From the NCBI RefSeq assembly GCF_013033355.1, contig NZ_WQDY01000004.1, forward strand, positions 1-64,000: DNA of 64,000 bases, read 5' to 3'. Shown one piece after another: positions 27,054 to 37,497 of this stretch (position 1 is its first letter; each line of letters opens with the position of its first letter). A program made the position numbers and the translations under genes. This stretch comes from Ruegeria lacuscaerulensis. Lineage in GTDB: Bacteria; Pseudomonadota; Alphaproteobacteria; Rhodobacterales; Rhodobacteraceae. The notes beneath the pieces are model-generated. The model was given only the letters and a program-made list of their open reading frames with translations. It was not told the origin of the DNA and did no database searches.

Positions 27054-28691
27054 TCACTCGGCCTGCTCCCTCAGCGAGACAAGGATATCCACGATAGCAT
27101 TTACCACTTCGGGGTCGTCCAGAGACGGATCAGGCATCGACGTTTCGGCAGCGATGGATTGCGGATTATCAAGGAATGCAACAAGCTGGTCCCGGGTCCA
27201 CTTACCACCCACTTCAGACAATGACTGCGAGTAGTCGAAATCGGTCAGGCCCGCGATCTGACGACCGAAGACTTCGCCCAAAGACGGGGCACTGGTGCTG
27301 GGTAGCACGCCGAATCCATGACACTCCGCACAGCCATCCAAAGCCGTTTCGACGGCATTTGCCTTACGTTCCGGCAGTTCCAGATCAGTGATCTTTGAAA
27401 CCGCAAACTGAAAGCTGGGATCGAACTCGCCAACTGTCAAACGAACCACTTTTCGCTGATCTGTCCACAATGCGAGCTCGTCGCCGTGTTGATGGACATA
27501 TCGAATCCGCAGCCCCAATGGGATACGTTCTGCGAACAGAATGCTCTCTCCGTTGGTACGAATTCGAAACAGGCTGTTCCCGGCCAGCGATCCGGCAATC
27601 AAATCCCCATCCCAGGCAGGATGAAAGTCATCAACGTACATCAATGAACTAACAGCCACCGAGGGCAGCCAGGAATACGCCGGCAGCTGGAAGTCGGGAT
27701 GGCGACCATAGTCCAGCGTATCGGGTAACGGCAGTTTGTTGTACCTCGTTCCAAGCGAGACTTGTGGCCAACCATAGTCCTCGCCTTCGCGGATAAGGTT
27801 CAGCTCATCCCCTCCGCGCCGGCCATGTTCGACCGTCCACATTTTACCGTCCTGGTCCAGCGCTATTCCCTGCATGTTCGAATGACCCTGACTGACAACA
27901 CGGCTATCGCCGGTGGCCAAATCCACTGCGATCACCTTGCCGTACATCTGGTCCGGGATTTGCGACAATGGCACCGGAGCATAAATTCCGTCTTGCGCAT
28001 AGTCACCTGCAGCCAAGTACAATGTGCCATTCGCGTCTACACGAAACCGTCCGCCCGCCATGTGGCCCTGAATCGCGCGACCTTCGGGGTTGGGCGCAAG
28101 GCAGGGTTCTGTCCCGAACAGCACCGTCCAGTCTTCGGCTTTGATTACGGCAGTTTCAGCAGACGCGCCTTGCAATGGCGCGGTCGAGATTGCCGTGCGA
28201 TAACAGTTCTCGCCCTCGACCCATTCTGTGAAAGAAACGATCAGTTGATCGTCTACAACATCCACATCATTGTATCGAAAAAAGAAATGCGCGAATTCAT
28301 AGTCGGGGTTCGCCTCAGCAAACGCCAACATTGCGCTCCAACCGTTCGGGGGTGGGGCAATTTGCAGTTGTTTGGCCTCGGCTCCGCCCGCTTCAAAAAA
28401 ACCTCCCTCGTGGGTCATAACGATGAGATCGTTGCCCAAGCTGGCCAACGCGCCGCCGCTACCGACACGTTCGACAGGGATTTCGGTCTCTTGCATATTC
28501 AAGGCAGTGAAGATTGTCTCGATCTGTGCGGCCCCATCCAGCGCAACAACAGGCGCGGAGTGCGGCGCAGCCACGGGGCGGCCGCGCAATTCATGCACCT
28601 CAAGCATCAAAAGCACGACGGAAACAACAAGTGTTATTAGGGTAACGGGTACGATCACCGGGCTCGCCAGTACCCATTTAAGAAAATTCAT
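27054..28691 (-). CDS. Membrane-anchored PQQ-type sugar dehydrogenase fused to a cytochrome c domain
   Basis: A 545-residue protein. The N-terminal membrane anchor is at about 8-30. A six-bladed beta-propeller of the glucose/sorbosone dehydrogenase family spans about 70-430 ('GIALDQDGKMWTVEHGRRGG' and 'DELNLIREGEDYGWPQVS' are diagnostic). A C-terminal class I cytochrome c follows, with heme motif CAECH at 454-458 and likely Met519 as axial ligand ('ETSMPDP'). The heme domain implies that electrons from periplasmic oxidation of a sugar or aldehyde pass directly to the respiratory chain. The substrate is unknown. GAGG precedes the ATG. Confidence 0.85.
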   Translation of the reverse strand: MNFLKWVLASPVIVPVTLITLVVSVVLLMLEVHELRGRPVAAPHSAPVVALDGAAQIETIFTALNMQETEIPVERVGSGGALASLGNDLIVMTHEGGFFEAGGAEAKQLQIAPPPNGWSAMLAFAEANPDYEFAHFFFRYNDVDVVDDQLIVSFTEWVEGENCYRTAISTAPLQGASAETAVIKAEDWTVLFGTEPCLAPNPEGRAIQGHMAGGRFRVDANGTLYLAAGDYAQDGIYAPVPLSQIPDQMYGKVIAVDLATGDSRVVSQGHSNMQGIALDQDGKMWTVEHGRRGGDELNLIREGEDYGWPQVSLGTRYNKLPLPDTLDYGRHPDFQLPAYSWLPSVAVSSLMYVDDFHPAWDGDLIAGSLAGNSLFRIRTNGESILFAERIPLGLRIRYVHQHGDELALWTDQRKVVRLTVGEFDPSFQFAVSKITDLELPERKANAVETALDGCAECHGFGVLPSTSAPSLGEVFGRQIAGLTDFDYSQSLSEVGGKWTRDQLVAFLDNPQSIAAETSMPDPSLDDPEVVNAIVDILVSLREQAE

Positions 28692-28913
28692 TCCCTGACC
28701 TCAAAATGTTTTTGTTTTCGCCGTGCATTCTGGCGCTGCTCGGCCACATAGAACCCTGAAACACAACCGGTATCAACCCGACCAGACCGTGCCGCGCACA
28801 ACAAGATCGCTCGCGTTGCACCCTTGCAGCCCTCACGATGAGTTCACGCGGCTGTTGAATGATTTCTGGTACGATCCCGTGCAAAATACATGTGACCATA
28901 GCCGGAGGACGCA

Positions 28914-30281
28914 ATGTCGATCACTCGCCGTAGTTTCACTGGAATTCTGGGGGCCGCTGCAATGCTGCCCGCCCCGCTTTGGGCTCAGAGCGATCCTGTC
29001 CTGGATGCCATCCGCACGACACTTTACGGAAGCAGTTCTGAATTCGAAGAGGGCATGGCGTTTCTTGTCAAACGCGGAAAGCCAGATGTCATTCCGGCGC
29101 TGCTGACGGCGATGCGCTATGGACGTCGGCGCAGTGATGAGATCACGGAAGTCATGCAAACCCTGGCTGGTGAGAATATCGGTGTGGATTGGTTCGACTG
29201 GATGATCTGGCAAGAACGCAATCCACAGATCGTACCGCACCCATCGCTGATCCCGTTCAAGCGCGAGGTGCTGTTAGGGATAGACTCGAATTTTGACGAT
29301 TTCCTGCGCCCTGAATACCTGCAACCCGGCAAAATGAAGATCCGGCTGGAAGAGATCACATGGGGCGGTGTTCAAAAGGACGGCATCCCCTCGCTGGACA
29401 ATCCGACGCTGATCCCGGCCGCGCGCGCGGACTACATGAAGAACGATGACCTGGTCTTTGGCGTCTCGATCAACGGGGACTCGCGCGCCTATCCGTTGCG
29501 GATCATGGGCTGGCACGAGATGTTCAACGATGTAATCGGTGGGGTGCCTCTGGCGTTGGCTTATTGCACGCTCTGCGGATCGGGCATTTTGTTTGAAACG
29601 CAAGTGTCGGGGCGCAGCAAACCGCTGGTCTTTGGCTCGTCGGGGTTCCTCTATCGGTCCAACAAGCTGATGTTCGATCGCGAGACCCATTCGCTGTGGA
29701 ACCAATACACCGGCAAACCCGTCGTCGGCCCGCTGGTCGATAGCGGGATCGAGCTGAAACAGCGCCCCGTGGTGATCACCACTTGGGAAAGCTGGAAAGG
29801 GTCGCACCCCGATACCAAAATCCTGTCCCTGAACACCGGGCATCGTCGGAATTATGGCTCGGGCGTGGTTTATCGCGAGTATTTTGCGTCGCCCGAGCTG
29901 ATGTTCCCGGCACTGGTGGATCAATCACAGCACCGGCAAAAGGATTATATCTTTGCAATCCGACAGTTCGGCGCGGCACGGGCCTGGCCGCTGGATGCGT
30001 TCAACAACACGCGCGTGATCAACGACGCGATTGCCAACCGCCCGCTGGTTCTGATCGGTAATCCCGACAAACGCGCCGTGCGCGCTTATGAGCGCGGATC
30101 AAACCGTTTTACCGCGTCAGAGGGCGGACTGGTTGATCAGCAGGGTCGCAAATGGCGCCTGACCGAGGAAAAACTGATCGGACCGGACGGTACGGAATTG
30201 CCGCGCGTGGCCGGGCATATCTCGTACTGGTTCGCATGGGACAACTATCTGGGCGACACGGCAACAGTTTATCGCGGCTAG
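28914..30281 (+). CDS. DUF3179 domain-containing protein with Tat signal
   Basis: A 455-residue exported protein. The N-terminus 'MSITRRSFTGILGAAAMLPA' is a twin-arginine signal, with cleavage near LWAQ-S. The body is DUF3179, recognised by 'SINGDSRAYPLRIMGWHEMF', 'NDVIGGVPLALAYCTLCGSG' and 'FGSSGFLYRSNKLMFDRETH'. The conserved CTLC cysteine pair suggests metal or redox chemistry. Function is unknown. A GGAGGAC site sits 5-9 bases before the ATG. Its stop overlaps the convergent ClC gene by 4 bp. Confidence 0.87.
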   Translation: MSITRRSFTGILGAAAMLPAPLWAQSDPVLDAIRTTLYGSSSEFEEGMAFLVKRGKPDVIPALLTAMRYGRRRSDEITEVMQTLAGENIGVDWFDWMIWQERNPQIVPHPSLIPFKREVLLGIDSNFDDFLRPEYLQPGKMKIRLEEITWGGVQKDGIPSLDNPTLIPAARADYMKNDDLVFGVSINGDSRAYPLRIMGWHEMFNDVIGGVPLALAYCTLCGSGILFETQVSGRSKPLVFGSSGFLYRSNKLMFDRETHSLWNQYTGKPVVGPLVDSGIELKQRPVVITTWESWKGSHPDTKILSLNTGHRRNYGSGVVYREYFASPELMFPALVDQSQHRQKDYIFAIRQFGAARAWPLDAFNNTRVINDAIANRPLVLIGNPDKRAVRAYERGSNRFTASEGGLVDQQGRKWRLTEEKLIGPDGTELPRVAGHISYWFAWDNYLGDTATVYRG

Positions 30282-31963
30282 GAATGCTCTTCGGCGGCCG
30301 TGGCCGCCAGCGCGCGGTTATAAGCCTTAAGCGCATCTATGTGATAAAGTGCGCCGACCGGGTTTTCGCACCCGTCATCGTCTATCACTACGACCGGGAT
30401 ACAAGGGATATCCTCGCGGTCGAAATAAGGCATCGCGGCCTCAAGCGTCGCGCTGGCCTGCACACACAAGCCCTGCTCGATCAGCGCCTGTGCCTCATCG
30501 CGGCTGATCGATCGGGCTTCCCCCAAGGGCCGCATCACCGTCCCAGCACGCAGCATCGCCAGCAGATACGCTTGCGGCCCGGCGGCGAGATGCACATCAC
30601 GGCGCTCTAGCTGGGTTAAAAAGAACGACCGGTCCACCAATCGCGAGGCAAGCGCGGTCGACATCGAGACCGAGACCATCACGGCCAATCCGATCTGCCA
30701 GTCTCCGGTCAGCTCAAAAACGATCATTGTAGTCGAGATCGGTGCACCCAGAACGGCAGCGGCCACCGCCCCCATTCCGGCGAAAGCATACAGCGTATGC
30801 GTCCCCGACACATCCGGCAGCAACCCAGTGGCGATCAGGCCAAAGGCCAATCCAGTCAGCGCCCCCACCATCAGCGACGGCGAAAACACCCCGCCCCCCA
30901 TACGCCCACCCATGGTGATCGCTACAGCCACGGTCTTAATCACAGCAAACATGATGGCTGCCGATAGAACCAAATCTCCGGTCAGGGCACGGATCGTAGT
31001 TTCGTAGCCCACACCGATGATATGGGGAAACCAGATGGCGATCAGACCAAGCATCGCCCCAGACACGGCCGGGCGCAGCCAACCCGGCAAGGACAGGCGA
31101 GTCTGGATGTGATTGCCGATGTCTTCGGCAAAGAAGATCGAACGCATTAGCAATAGCGCCACCAGGCCGCAGATCAGGCCAAGGATCAGAAAGGCCGGCA
31201 ACTCGACATAGAACTGCAACGATCCGGGGGTATCCAGGGTAAACTCGGTCACGTCGCCATACTCGAGCCGGTTGATCACTGTTCCCGCAACCGAGGCGAT
31301 CACGATCGGCGCAAATGCATGAACCGCGAAATGGCGCAGCACCACCTCGAGCGCGAACAGCGCGCCTGCTATGGGCGAGTTAAAGCTGGCCGAAACCGCC
31401 GCCGCCACTGCGCAACCCAACAAGTCGCGGCCCGTTATCCCATCGGCGTGGATACGGTTCGACACCCAGGTCGAGATCACCCCGGCCATATGCACCACCG
31501 GCCCCTCGCGCCCGGTGGACCCGCCAGTGCTAAGCGTGATCAGCGAGGCAAACAAGGATGCGATCCCCGCCTTGCCTTCGACCCGGCCATCAGTCAGCGC
31601 CGCGCCTTCGATCACATCCGCGACCGAACGCACGCGCCCGTCATCGGTGAACCTGTGTAGGATGATACCCACAATCAGACCTCCGATGATCGGCGTTATC
31701 AGCACGATGAACCAGGGCAGTTTCTCGACATGGGAATGCAGCAGCAGGATATCTTCGGTGTCATAGACCCACGCCTGCAGCGCCCGGATCCCCTTGCGGA
31801 ACCCCAGCGCCATGAACCCTGCGGCGATGCCGATGGCCAGAGCGATGAACCAGAACTGGATCTGGCTTGGCCCCCGCCGTCGCATTACCCGCCAGCCATC
31901 CTTCATCGCGGCCAAAGCCTGATGTAGTTGGTTGCGCAGAACGGTGCGGGTTGACTGGGTCAT
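30278..31963 (-). CDS. ClC-family chloride channel/antiporter with C-terminal CBS domains
   Basis: A 561-residue membrane protein with 10 or more hydrophobic helices. Selectivity-filter motifs are present: 'GGSTGREGPVVHMAG' (GREGP with the gating glutamate) and 'GGVFSPSLMVGA' (GxFxP). After the membrane domain, about residues 440-550 form CBS-like repeats ('AGTVMRPLGEARSISRDEAQ' and 'DDIPCIPVVVIDDDG'-like), which in this family sense nucleotides. The gating glutamate suggests a Cl-/H+ exchanger rather than a pure channel. Confidence 0.92.
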   Translation of the reverse strand: MTQSTRTVLRNQLHQALAAMKDGWRVMRRRGPSQIQFWFIALAIGIAAGFMALGFRKGIRALQAWVYDTEDILLLHSHVEKLPWFIVLITPIIGGLIVGIILHRFTDDGRVRSVADVIEGAALTDGRVEGKAGIASLFASLITLSTGGSTGREGPVVHMAGVISTWVSNRIHADGITGRDLLGCAVAAAVSASFNSPIAGALFALEVVLRHFAVHAFAPIVIASVAGTVINRLEYGDVTEFTLDTPGSLQFYVELPAFLILGLICGLVALLLMRSIFFAEDIGNHIQTRLSLPGWLRPAVSGAMLGLIAIWFPHIIGVGYETTIRALTGDLVLSAAIMFAVIKTVAVAITMGGRMGGGVFSPSLMVGALTGLAFGLIATGLLPDVSGTHTLYAFAGMGAVAAAVLGAPISTTMIVFELTGDWQIGLAVMVSVSMSTALASRLVDRSFFLTQLERRDVHLAAGPQAYLLAMLRAGTVMRPLGEARSISRDEAQALIEQGLCVQASATLEAAMPYFDREDIPCIPVVVIDDDGCENPVGALYHIDALKAYNRALAATAAEEHS

Positions 31964-32044
31964 GTGCCCTCGGGGGATCAGAACATATCCCTTACTAAGC
32001 CACGGAGGGCACAGATAAAAGCCGGATCGCGCGTCTGTGAGGCG

Positions 32045-33694
32045 CTATGCGTCCAACAGGGCACGGGCGGCGGCGCGGGCCTGATCCGTGATCGTGTCGC
32101 CCGCGACCATGCGCGCGATCTCATCCACGCGGTCCGGTTCGGCCAGCGGGATGACAGTGGACAGGGTCAGCCCGTCGGTCACTTGTTTCTGCACCCGCCA
32201 GTGATGCGCCGCGCGGGCCGCGACCTGCGGCGAGTGTGTGACGACCAGCACCTGCCCACCCTGTGCCAAAGACGCCAGACGCCGCCCCACCGCATCCGCA
32301 GTCGCGCCACCGACGCCGCGGTCAATCTCATCAAAGATCATCGTGCGGGCGCTGTCATCGCCGGTCAGACAGACCTTGAGCGCCAGCAGGAACCGGCTGA
32401 GTTCCCCACCCGAGGCGATCTTGTTCAGCGGCCCGGACGGCGCGCCGGGGTTGGTGGCGACCGTGAAGGCCACCGCGTCAATGCCCTCGGGGCCCGGATC
32501 GGCGGCGGTGAGTTCGGTCTGAAACACCGCGCGTTCCATCTTGAGCGGTGCCAGTTCAGCCATCACAGCCGCATCCAACTGCCCTGCCGCCTGCTGGCGT
32601 GCAGTGCTAAGTTCGGCTGCCGCCTGATCATACGCATCCTGCGCAGCCGCAACCGCTGCGCGCTGGTCGGCCAGATCGGCATCGCCTGCGTCCAGCTTGT
32701 TCAGACGGTCGCGCAGCGTATCAGCGAAGGCGCCTAGATCGTCCGGGGCCACGTCATGTTTGCGGGCCAGAGCGCGGATTGCAAACAAGCGCTCTTCGGC
32801 CTGTTCCAGCTCCGCCGGATTGAACTCCAACGCCTGCAGGCAAGCATTCACACCGTCCTGCGCCTCGCCCAACTCAATCAGAGCCCGGCCCAAGGCGGCG
32901 ATCGGCTCCTCCAACTGACCGCCGGCGCTGTCAGACACGCCCTCCAGCCAGCGCACGGCATCGGACATGGCCGTTTCGGCCCCGTTCCCGCCCAACAGAT
33001 CAAACGCGCGGGCCACGTCATCACGGATGCGCTCGGCCCCTTGCATCATGCGGCGGCGCGCGTCCAGATCAGCATCCTCGCCCGGTTGCGGGTCCAGCTT
33101 GTCCAGCTCAGCCACAGCGTGGCGTAAGAATTCCTCTTCCGCGCGCATAGCGGCCAGCGCCGCTTCGGTCTCAGCCAGCGCCTTGCGCAGCCGCGACATA
33201 TCAGTCCAAGCGGTGCGTACCGCAGCCAGATCAACCGAAACGCCGGCATAATCATCCAGCATCGCCCGATGCCCGCGCGGGTTAAGCAAACCCCGGTCAT
33301 CATGCTGGCCATGCAGCTCCACCAGGGTCTCGGACAACGCCCGCAACACCTCGCCCGAGCAGCGCCGGTCATTGACCCACGCGGTTTTGCGCCCCTCGGC
33401 GGTATTGACACGACGCAGGATCAGTTCCTCGCCTCCCGGCAGCCCGGCCTCAGCCAGAATCGCATGGGCGGGGTGATCTTCGGACAGCTCGAACTCGGCC
33501 ACCACCTCGCCCTGCGCGGCCCCCTGACGGACCAGTTCGGCCCGTCCACGCCAGCCCAGCACAAAGCCCAGGGAATCCAACAAGATCGACTTGCCTGCGC
33601 CGGTTTCGCCTGTCAACGCGTTCAAACCCGGTTGGAACGTCAGTTCCAGCCGGTCGATGATCAGCATGTCGCGGATATCAAGGGCGCGAAGCAT
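32045..33694 (-). CDS. recN: DNA repair protein RecN
   Basis: A 549-residue SMC-like ATPase. The N-terminal Walker A is 'GETGAGKSILLDSLGFVLG', preceded by 'MLRALDIRDMLIIDRLELTF'. The middle is a long coiled-coil region (about 155-370). The C-terminal half has the signature 'IASGGELSRFLLALK' and Walker B 'TMIFDEIDRGVGG'. RecN gathers broken DNA ends during recombinational repair. It follows bamD by 35 bp, so it is probably the last gene of an lpxC-bamD-recN unit. Confidence 0.97.
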   Translation of the reverse strand: MLRALDIRDMLIIDRLELTFQPGLNALTGETGAGKSILLDSLGFVLGWRGRAELVRQGAAQGEVVAEFELSEDHPAHAILAEAGLPGGEELILRRVNTAEGRKTAWVNDRRCSGEVLRALSETLVELHGQHDDRGLLNPRGHRAMLDDYAGVSVDLAAVRTAWTDMSRLRKALAETEAALAAMRAEEEFLRHAVAELDKLDPQPGEDADLDARRRMMQGAERIRDDVARAFDLLGGNGAETAMSDAVRWLEGVSDSAGGQLEEPIAALGRALIELGEAQDGVNACLQALEFNPAELEQAEERLFAIRALARKHDVAPDDLGAFADTLRDRLNKLDAGDADLADQRAAVAAAQDAYDQAAAELSTARQQAAGQLDAAVMAELAPLKMERAVFQTELTAADPGPEGIDAVAFTVATNPGAPSGPLNKIASGGELSRFLLALKVCLTGDDSARTMIFDEIDRGVGGATADAVGRRLASLAQGGQVLVVTHSPQVAARAAHHWRVQKQVTDGLTLSTVIPLAEPDRVDEIARMVAGDTITDQARAAARALLDA

Positions 33695-33729
33695 CGGATC
33701 CTAGCGTCCCGGAGCTTTGGCCATGACGA

Positions 33730-34572
33730 TTACAACCACTCACCTTTGACGGTCTGGCGGTAAATTGTGCTAAGCCAGTTGTTGCCACGGCTCTTAAGGT
33801 CAAGCCCGCGCGACGTCAGTAACTTGTAGCCCGCGTCATACCACTCGGAAGATTGGTAATTGAATCCCAAAATTGCCCCTGCCGACTGTGCCTCATCCAC
33901 CAGACCCAGCGACAGATACGCTTCGATCAGACGATAGAGCGCTTCGGCGGTGTGCGAGGTGGTTTGAAAATCCTCAACCACGACGCGGAAGCGGTTGATC
34001 GCCGCAGTGTAGTGATCCTGACGCAAGTAATAGCGCCCAATCTCCATCTCCTTGCCGGCCAGATGGTCGAAGGCCAGATCGAACTTCAGAACGGCAGAAG
34101 TTGCATATTCGCTGTCAGGATAGACTTCGATCACGGTCCGCAACGATTGCAACGCCTGGAACGTCAGCCCCTGATCGCGTCCAACCTCGTCGATTTGGTC
34201 ATAATAGCTAAGCGCCAGAAGATACTGGGCATAAGCTGCATCCTCATCCGCCGGATAAAAATCTATGAACCGCTGTGCCGCAGCACGGCTTTCTTCATAA
34301 TTCTTGTCGGAATGATACGAGAACGCCTGCATGATCAGCGCTCGCTTGGCCCAATCGGAATAAGGGTACAAGCGCTCGACTTCAGAGAAGTACCAAGCCG
34401 CGTCGTCCTGCCGATTCTGCGACAGCTCGAACTCGCCACGCGTGAATATCTGTTCAGGAGTGAACCCCTCAAGATTCTGGTTGCGGTCAGCTCCCTGGCC
34501 TCCGCATGCTGTCAAAACTGCTGTCAGAAGAAACGCGCCCGCGAATCTGACTGCCGCCTTGGTGCCACCCAT
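33730..34572 (-). CDS. bamD: Outer membrane protein assembly factor BamD
   Basis: A 280-residue lipoprotein. The signal peptide ends in the lipobox LTAC with the lipidated Cys at 23. The mature part is TPR-like ('IFTRGEFELSQNRQDDAAWY', 'SEVERLYPYSDWAKRALIMQ', 'FIDFYPADEDAAYAQYLLAL'), the ComL/YfiO pattern. It is an essential component of the BAM complex on the inner leaflet of the outer membrane. The family is usually 240-290 residues. It is downstream of lpxC and upstream of recN, both also on the minus strand, an order often seen in alphaproteobacteria. Confidence 0.96.
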   Translation of the reverse strand: MGGTKAAVRFAGAFLLTAVLTACGGQGADRNQNLEGFTPEQIFTRGEFELSQNRQDDAAWYFSEVERLYPYSDWAKRALIMQAFSYHSDKNYEESRAAAQRFIDFYPADEDAAYAQYLLALSYYDQIDEVGRDQGLTFQALQSLRTVIEVYPDSEYATSAVLKFDLAFDHLAGKEMEIGRYYLRQDHYTAAINRFRVVVEDFQTTSHTAEALYRLIEAYLSLGLVDEAQSAGAILGFNYQSSEWYDAGYKLLTSRGLDLKSRGNNWLSTIYRQTVKGEWL

Positions 34573-34699
34573 TCCGCCTATCCTTGTCGTCTTGCTTGTC
34601 GAGGCACGCCCCGGTTTGAGGCTTGGTTTAGCACATATAATTCCGGGGCAAAACGCCTTAGTCTACCTACTGTCGGAATTGTCGACAGAGTTGATCCAA

Positions 34700-35620
34700 T
34701 CAAGCGACTTCGGGAATTTCGTTCCAAACCAGCCCTTGCCCTGGCAGACGGGCAGCCTGTTCGGACGTGCACAGGATCGGACGAACTGCTCCGGGTGTCT
34801 CAAACAACTTGCGCAGCAGAGTGTTCGTCATCGCATGTCCCGACTTATCCCCGGTAAAGTGGCCGAGAATCGGACCACCGGCCAGATACAGATCGCCTAG
34901 TGCGTCCAGCATTTTGTGGCGCACGGCTTCGTCGGCATGACGGAACCCGCCGGGTGTCAGAACTTCGTTCCCTTGCACGACGACCGCGTTTTCCAGTGTT
35001 CCACCAAGGGCCAAACCGTTTTCGCGCATCGCTTCAACATCTGTGCGGCGGCAGAAAGTGCGGCAATCGCTGAGTTCCCGCGCAAATGAGCCGTTACGCA
35101 TGTCCAGAGTTTTAGTCTGGCGTCCGATGGCGCTGTCCTCAAAATCAATGTGGAAGTCGATAATCAGACCGTCGGCAGGCGCAATCGAAGCGCTCGCTCC
35201 TTCCCGCGAGGCAGTCACAGGCTTTAATACTTCGTAGGCCAGAACCGGGCTGGCCTGACGGCGCACGCCCTTGGCCATGATCCCGCGCACAAATTCGATT
35301 GACGATCCATCCATGATCGGAACTTCGGGGCCATCAATCTCGATCAGTGCGTTGTGGACACCACATCCGGCCAGCGCAGCCATTATATGTTCAACCGTCG
35401 ACACCGAAGCGCCCGCATCGTTGATCAGCCGGGTGCAGAGCGGAGTCCGCTCGACCACATCATAGATCGCAGGGACCAGTGCATTGCCCAGCTCAATATC
35501 CGTACGTTTAAACCAGATGCCATGGCCAGCTGCCGCCGGTTTCAGCACCATATTCGCAGGCTTGCCGCTATGCAGCCCGACACCGGTAAACGTGATCGGA
35601 GATTTGAGCGTATGTTGCAA
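34700..35620 (-). CDS. lpxC: UDP-3-O-acyl-N-acetylglucosamine deacetylase
   Basis: A 306-residue zinc deacetylase catalysing the committed step of lipid A synthesis. It starts with 'TLKSPITFTGVGLHSGKPAN'. Zinc ligands are the His in 'STVEHIMAALAGCGVHNALI' and the His/Asp of 'HKMLDALGDLYLAGGPILGH', with the catalytic His in 'FTGDKSGHAMTNTLL'. The start codon is TTG (35620) with GAGG 8 bases upstream; no ATG fits the conserved N-terminus. A weak start codon could help limit the amount of this tightly controlled enzyme, but that is inference. Confidence 0.96.
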   Translation of the reverse strand: MQHTLKSPITFTGVGLHSGKPANMVLKPAAAGHGIWFKRTDIELGNALVPAIYDVVERTPLCTRLINDAGASVSTVEHIMAALAGCGVHNALIEIDGPEVPIMDGSSIEFVRGIMAKGVRRQASPVLAYEVLKPVTASREGASASIAPADGLIIDFHIDFEDSAIGRQTKTLDMRNGSFARELSDCRTFCRRTDVEAMRENGLALGGTLENAVVVQGNEVLTPGGFRHADEAVRHKMLDALGDLYLAGGPILGHFTGDKSGHAMTNTLLRKLFETPGAVRPILCTSEQAARLPGQGLVWNEIPEVA

Positions 35621-35787
35621 TTTGGGCCTCGGTGAGTGGTGTCCGACCTAATTTGGCCGTGTTGACATCTCAGTTAAGGAACGCGGGCAAAAGGCTCAAC
35701 TCACTCTTTGTAACCGAATGAAACATGAATGTAACAGATCGGCAAAAGCCTGCTTACACCCGGTTACGTATTTGTTTTAAAACGGAA

Positions 35788-35811
35788 AAGGGCCGCCAAA
35801 CAGCGACCCTT
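35788..35811 (-). terminator. Intrinsic terminator after ftsZ
   Basis: On the minus strand AAGGGTCGC pairs with GCGGCCCTT (9 bp including one G-U), with a 6-base loop, followed by TTCCGTTTT. It begins 23 bp past the ftsZ stop and separates ftsZ from lpxC. Confidence 0.7.
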
Positions 35812-35833
35812 CTTAATCAATTTGTTACCGCGA

Positions 35834-37435
35834 TCAGTTGGCTTGACGCCGCAAGAAGGCCGGAATTTCAATCCGATCTTGCTCGGGGTCTGCCTCATCA
35901 TGCGCCGGCGCCGTAGCGTCAGATTGGCGCATCACAGGCTGTTGGCGCTGGGGCTGTGCCGGCGTATCGGCCGCGTGGCCGGTCATTCTGTCGATCAACC
36001 GGTTAAACCCGAACCGAGGGCGATCCGCATCGGATTGAGCAGCGGGTGCCGGCGAAGCCGTTGGCTGAGGCCGCGGCGCCACATACCCACGATCAGACGA
36101 TGGAACATTCTGAACCGCTGCCTGCAAACGCTGCAGCGCTTCCGGTGATGGTGTCCCAGCAGCTGGCTGCGGTTGAGGCGCGACATAGCTGTCGGTCGCA
36201 GTTTCAACCGGATCAGGCGTCGGCTCGAATTCGGCTACACGCGGCTGATAAGCCGGAGGAGGCAGGTCATCGTCATCCTGTTCGGCGCGCGGCTGGAACT
36301 GAGGCTCTTCGGCCGCTTCGAACAGCGAAGGCTCACGAGCCGGTTCGGCCTCTGCAGGTTCGGGCGCGGAAACATATGCGTCTTCCTGCACAGGCTCTTC
36401 TGCCGACACAGTGCGCGTCAGCGGGGCTGACATCGAGCGACGCGCAACCGGCACATCCTCGGACTTCTCGGTCGCGTCAATGCCAGTGGCAACAACCGAA
36501 ACCCGCATTCCGCCTTCCATAGCCGTGTCCAGGGTCGAGCCAACGATAATGTTCGCCTCGGGGTCGACTTCTTCGCGGATACGGTTGGCCGCCTCGTCCA
36601 ACTCGAACAGGGTCAGATCATGCGAACCGGTGATGTTGATCAGGACACCCTTGGCACCTTTCAGGCTGATTTCGTCCAGCAGCGGGTTGGCAATCGCCTT
36701 CTCGGCAGCCTGAACCGCACGATCCTCGCCGGTAGCCTCGCCCGTTCCCATCATGGCTTTGCCCATCTCGTCCATCACGGCGCGCACATCCGCAAAGTCG
36801 AGATTGATCAGGCCCGGACGCACCATCAGATCCGTCACGCCTTTAACGCCTTGATACAGAACATCATCGGCCATCGAAAACGCCTCGGTGAAGGTGGTCT
36901 TTTCATTGGCCAAGCGGAACAGGTTCTGGTTCGGGATAATGATCAGCGTATCGACGACCTTTTGCAGCGATTCAACGCCGTCTTCAGCCTGACGCATCCG
37001 CTTGGCGCCTTCAAACTGGAAGGGCTTGGTCACAACGCCCACGGTCAGCACGCCCAATTCGCGCGCGGCTTGCGCGATAATCGGAGCCGCACCCGTTCCG
37101 GTGCCACCGCCCATACCGGCGGTGATGAAGCACATATGCGCACCAGCCAGATGATCCACGATCTGCTCGATGCTTTCCTCGGCGGCTGCAGCACCCACGG
37201 TCGGACGCGCACCGGCACCCAAACCTTCGGTGACTTTCACGCCCAGTTGCACACGAGCCGATGACTGGCTCTGCTGCAACGCCTGAGCGTCGGTGTTGGC
37301 GACCACGAAATCCACGCCATCCAACTGTTTTTCAATCATGTTATTGACGGCATTGCCGCCTGCCCCGCCTACGCCAAATACCGTAATCCGAGGCTTCAAT
37401 TCATCGTGCCCGGGCATCGAAAGATTCAATGTCAT
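35834..37435 (-). CDS. ftsZ: Cell division protein FtsZ
   Basis: A 533-residue tubulin-like GTPase. The GTP-binding loop is GGGTGTG at residues 109-115, with '[16 protein letters not shown]' near the N-terminus and the T7 loop region '[20 protein letters not shown]'. After about residue 325 comes a long Pro/Glu/Ala-rich disordered linker typical of alphaproteobacteria. The conserved C-terminal peptide '[12 protein letters not shown]' binds FtsA and other partners. FtsZ forms the cytokinetic ring. It has its own upstream region with a plausible promoter. Confidence 0.98.
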   Translation of the reverse strand: MTLNLSMPGHDELKPRITVFGVGGAGGNAVNNMIEKQLDGVDFVVANTDAQALQQSQSSARVQLGVKVTEGLGAGARPTVGAAAAEESIEQIVDHLAGAHMCFITAGMGGGTGTGAAPIIAQAARELGVLTVGVVTKPFQFEGAKRMRQAEDGVESLQKVVDTLIIIPNQNLFRLANEKTTFTEAFSMADDVLYQGVKGVTDLMVRPGLINLDFADVRAVMDEMGKAMMGTGEATGEDRAVQAAEKAIANPLLDEISLKGAKGVLINITGSHDLTLFELDEAANRIREEVDPEANIIVGSTLDTAMEGGMRVSVVATGIDATEKSEDVPVARRSMSAPLTRTVSAEEPVQEDAYVSAPEPAEAEPAREPSLFEAAEEPQFQPRAEQDDDDLPPPAYQPRVAEFEPTPDPVETATDSYVAPQPQPAAGTPSPEALQRLQAAVQNVPSSDRGYVAPRPQPTASPAPAAQSDADRPRFGFNRLIDRMTGHAADTPAQPQRQQPVMRQSDATAPAHDEADPEQDRIEIPAFLRRQAN

Positions 37436-37497
37436 GCTTCTGTCCGCCTGTTTATATGCTCCGCCAACGCGGTGTTTTTCTTACCTATCCTGCCACA

